Part shown: positions 61,575 through 64,000 of the stretch, piece after piece | Layout of the letters: each line of letters begins with the position of its first letter | Numbering within the stretch: position 1 is the stretch's first letter | Source of the DNA: Bacillus sp. FJAT-50079 | Lineage (GTDB): Bacteria; Bacillota; Bacilli; Bacillales; Bacillaceae_C | Direction: 5' to 3' | NCBI RefSeq assembly: GCF_018343515.1 | Contig: NZ_JAGYPD010000001.1 | Span: 186,001 to 250,000 of the forward strand | Length of the DNA: 64,000 nt | The notes under the pieces: model-generated | What the model was told of the DNA's origin: nothing | Seen by the model: the letters and a program-made list of their open reading frames with translations, nothing else | Databases searched by the model: none | Made by a program: the position numbers and the translations under genes

Positions 61575-62870
61575 GTGGTAAAAGCATCAATTAATTCAAC
61601 AGTTAAAGCGATATTGGAATTGCAGGAAGATGGAAAAGGCGCTACATTACTAGGGATTGGGCCGATGTCAGCGAATCTATTACAAGCGAGTTTTGAGTTA
61701 GCTAGAGATGAAGACTTTCCATTAATGTTCATAGCAAGTCGTAATCAAGTAGATATGGATGAATTGGGCGGCGGTTACGTAAACGGCTGGAATCAGCATT
61801 CTTTTGTGGAAGCAATTCGTAATACTGCAAAGAAAACCGATTTTGATGGTCTATATTATGTTTGCCGCGACCATGGTGGTCCATGGCAAAGAGATAAAGA
61901 AAGAAACGATCATTTACCTGCGGAACAAGCGATGGAGCTCGGGAAAAAATCCTACCTTGCAGATATTGAAGCTGGATTTGATTTATTAATGATTGACCCT
62001 ACAAAAGATCCTTTTGAAGTTGGAAAAGTTGTTCCATTAGAGGACGTCATTAGTCGAACAGTAGAACTCATCGAGTACTGTGAAAAAGAAAGAAAAGCAA
62101 GAAATTTACCAGAAATCGGCTATGAAGTTGGGACAGAAGAAACAAATGGAGGACTAACTTCCACTGAAGTTTATGAAACTTTTATTATTAGACTTAAAGA
62201 AGAACTTAGTAACAAAGGGCTTCCAATGCCGACATTTATTGTAGGCCAAACAGGAACATTAGTAAGAACAACAGAGCAAGTTGGTACGTTTAATTTTCAT
62301 AATGCCTATGAATTGGCGCAAATGGCTAAAAAGTACGGCGTTGGATTAAAAGAACATAATGGTGACTACTTGGATGATGTGACATTATTAGAGCATATCC
62401 CCTCTAACATCGTCGCAACGAATGTAGCACCACAGTATGGAACAGAGGAAACAAGAGCATATTTAAAACTAGCAGAAGTAGAACAAAGATTGAAAGAATA
62501 TGGTTTAGTGACTGATCCTTCTAACGTTAGAGATACTCTTCTCGTTCACGCCATTAAGAGTGAACGTTGGAGAAAATGGATGGTAGGAGATCAAACGCAG
62601 TTAACCGTTGAGGAAATTATGAAAGACAATGACATCTCTGCCGAAATTCTTGATATCGCAGGTCATTATACTTTTAATGATGAAGCTGTAAAAGTAGAAA
62701 TTGATAAACTTTACGATAACTTAAGCAAAGTAAACATTGATGGACAAAGGTTTGTAATAGACCATATTAAGCGTCCGATTCGAGACTATGTTGAATCTTA
62801 TAACCTAAAAGGATCGACTTCAAGAATTATAGAAAAGCTACAATCCTCCGAAGCGATCCAAATAGGGTAA
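61575..62870 (+). CDS. GatZ/KbaZ-family protein (tagatose-bisphosphate aldolase-associated)
   Basis: 431 residues of the TIM-barrel family of GatZ/KbaZ. Family landmarks are ASRNQVDMDELGGGYVNGW, CRDHGGPWQ (GGDHLGPN in KbaZ), MIDPTKDP, GYEVGTEE and a late YWP-region equivalent. GatZ and KbaZ stabilise the catalytic class II aldolase GatY/KbaY, but no such gene lies in this operon, and the sequence departs from both in the DHLGPN block. It may be an independent aldolase or epimerase for the phosphate made by the upstream PTS. TTAGGAGGAAG precedes the GTG start. Confidence 0.8.
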   Translation: MVKASINSTVKAILELQEDGKGATLLGIGPMSANLLQASFELARDEDFPLMFIASRNQVDMDELGGGYVNGWNQHSFVEAIRNTAKKTDFDGLYYVCRDHGGPWQRDKERNDHLPAEQAMELGKKSYLADIEAGFDLLMIDPTKDPFEVGKVVPLEDVISRTVELIEYCEKERKARNLPEIGYEVGTEETNGGLTSTEVYETFIIRLKEELSNKGLPMPTFIVGQTGTLVRTTEQVGTFNFHNAYELAQMAKKYGVGLKEHNGDYLDDVTLLEHIPSNIVATNVAPQYGTEETRAYLKLAEVEQRLKEYGLVTDPSNVRDTLLVHAIKSERWRKWMVGDQTQLTVEEIMKDNDISAEILDIAGHYTFNDEAVKVEIDKLYDNLSKVNIDGQRFVIDHIKRPIRDYVESYNLKGSTSRIIEKLQSSEAIQIG

Positions 62871-63097
62871 AGTGCTTATCCTCCCAAATCAATATCTTCT
62901 ACTTGATGTGCATAGGGTTGATGATTGGTCGTCGGAAACTCTATGCATGTCAAAATAGAATTGACATGAGGAGAATCTATACAGAATTAATTTAACACGG
63001 TTGTTGATGATTGTAAATACTCATTATCGTAGAAGAATTATATACTCCCCCCTCTAACATGCTTAGTTCTTTTGCATATTAGAAGGAGGAGTATTTG
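62871..63097. other. Intergenic stretch after the PTS operon
   Basis: CATGTCAA and TTGACATG pair perfectly over a 7-base loop at 62946-62968, about 75 bases after the GatZ-like stop, without a U-tract. Nothing else is recognised. Confidence 0.4.
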
Positions 63098-63238
63098 ATG
63101 CTTATCAACGGAATCAAGTACGCTTGTTTATTCCGGCAAAAACACGTTATCCAATGGTCATTTTATCCTATTATTGCAGCCGCAATCATTAGCAGGGAGC
63201 TCTATAAGATAACAAGCAATATTTGGATCAGTACTTAA
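63098..63238 (+). CDS. Short ORF with strong ribosome binding site
   Basis: 46 codons from ATG at 63098, with AGAAGGAGGAG 6 bases upstream, one of the best such sites in the window. The product has a hydrophobic middle (SFYPIIAAAIIS) bounded by basic residues and could span the membrane once. No family is recognised; it may be a genuine small membrane peptide or the 5' piece of a lost gene. A strong terminator follows about 90 bases later. Confidence 0.4.
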   Translation: MLINGIKYACLFRQKHVIQWSFYPIIAAAIISRELYKITSNIWIST

Positions 63239-63330
63239 TACTTTGATCATAACAATGTTTCGAGTTGCAATAGAATGATAGAAAGTGACTTATTGTAGGG
63301 TAATATTAATTCAATTTTTATAGAACGGTA

Positions 63331-63373
63331 AATAGCCATTGGAACAAACCTCGTTCCAATGGCTATTATTTTA
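63331..63373 (+). terminator. Strong terminator
   Basis: AATAGCCATTGGAAC and GTTCCAATGGCTATT form a perfect 15-bp stem over a 7-base loop, then ATTTTAA. It could end the short ORF transcript or the PTS operon. Confidence 0.7.
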
Positions 63374-63496
63374 ACTAACTCTCATCTTCTCATACTTACT
63401 GGATCAATTATCCGCATATAGCTGAGCAGCTGGCTCATTCTATCGGCAATCTGACCGCATACAATTCAAAACCGCGATATTTATAATTTTAGATGC

Positions 63497-64000
63497 CTAA
63501 ATATTGATTCTCTTTTCTTCGCCTAAATAGCTTTTCAGAAGATGATATGCACCAACCATTCCTGCGTCATTTCCTAAATTGGCAAAAGTTATATCGATTC
63601 TCTTATGATTAAACCTTTCCATAGCCATCTGAATTTTATTATTAATAATGGGTGAGAGATATTCTGTTTGTTCCATAATCCCACCGCCAATAATAATCTT
63701 TTCGGGATTTAATACATAATAAATCGTAACGATTCCCTTTACTAAATTCTCACAAAACTCATCAATAATCTGTTGTATTGATGCATTTCCAGCTAGCGCC
63801 TTTTCAAAAATTTCTTTACCGTTCAAATCAAAGCCAGTTAGTTCTTTTACACGATTCACTAAAAAAGATGTGGAGGCAACATCTTGGAAATCTGCCCCGT
63901 CAATTTTCATATATCCAATTTCACCAGCGGTAAAGGAAGACCCATGATAAAGATTTCCATCTATAATAATGGACCCGCCGATTCCAGTTCCAACTGTTAA
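63497..64000 (-). CDS. ROK-family sugar kinase, partial (zinc-less type)
   Basis: The 5' part lies beyond the window. The frame stays open to base 64000 and starts with TVGTGIGGSIIIDGNLYHGS and then TAGEIGYMKIDG; IIIGGGIM and GNDAGMVGAYHLL follow. As in the kinase at 41469, the His and CxCGxxGC zinc cluster after GEIG are missing. It should phosphorylate a hexose or N-acyl hexosamine. An internal Met at 63910 is not the real start. No DNA-binding domain can be judged because the N-terminus is absent. Confidence 0.85.
   Translation of the reverse strand, partial: LTVGTGIGGSIIIDGNLYHGSSFTAGEIGYMKIDGADFQDVASTSFLVNRVKELTGFDLNGKEIFEKALAGNASIQQIIDEFCENLVKGIVTIYYVLNPEKIIIGGGIMEQTEYLSPIINNKIQMAMERFNHKRIDITFANLGNDAGMVGAYHLLKSYLGEEKRINI

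Overview
The window looks like chromosomal DNA of a low-GC Gram-positive bacterium of the Bacillaceae. The signs are AT-rich DNA, strong AAGGAGG-type ribosome binding sites, a ComK homologue, many PTS, GPH and ABC sugar transporters with ROK, RpiR, GntR and BglG-type regulators, a YesM/YesN-type two-component system and CcpA-type cre motifs. No rRNA, tRNA, CRISPR array, phage module or insertion sequence was seen. Almost everything is accessory carbon catabolism, mostly on the minus strand.

Layout: (1) 89-9157, a minus-strand catabolic operon with a GntR/FCD regulator, flavin reductase, CaiB-type CoA-transferase, LeuC/LeuD-like hydro-lyase, HMG-CoA-lyase-like enzyme, an unknown small protein, aldehyde dehydrogenase, RutA/TgnB-like flavin monooxygenase and an Spx/ArsC-fold protein without its cysteines. 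It could open and degrade a branched N-heterocycle or similar compound. (2) 9442-11271, a sigma-70-family factor divergent from comK. (3) 11425-18939, NagB, an alpha-glucoside-type PTS EIICB, a decayed GH4 glucosidase, an M20 amidohydrolase, EIIA-Glc, ManA and a MalR/RpiR regulator. (4) 19126-25263, an operon nagB2-ROK kinase-GPH symporter-MlrC (M81) with a ROK repressor; three copies of its likely operator are visible. (5) 25493-33479, a second MlrC with a xylose-type ABC importer, an M24-fold protein lacking the usual metal ligands and another ROK repressor. (6) 33952-34450, a dead lipoprotein gene. (7) 34694-40502, nucleoside salvage by NupC, two nucleoside hydrolases, a ribokinase-like kinase, GntR/UTRA and a DeoC-like aldolase. 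(8) 41469-50308, a beta-glucoside locus with a zinc-less ROK kinase, GH1, YesN/YesM and an ABC importer. (9) 50822-53821, GPH symporter and GH51 arabinofuranosidase. (10) 53822-57428, a gene-poor stretch with an XRE remnant, an orphan membrane protein, an exact 21-bp tandem array and a PHP phosphatase. (11) 57665-62870, a fructose-family PTS operon with a PRD regulator and a GatZ-like protein. (12) 63497-64000, a ROK kinase cut by the window edge.

The most unusual items are: both LeuCD-like subunits appear to start at near-cognate AUH codons; two MlrC metalloenzymes sit in sugar or amino-sugar loci under ROK control; the M24 protein is apparently non-metallo; and a 5 x 21-bp direct repeat at 56056-56150 has an 11-bp conserved core. 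All functional names rest on motif recognition by eye; no database search was run.
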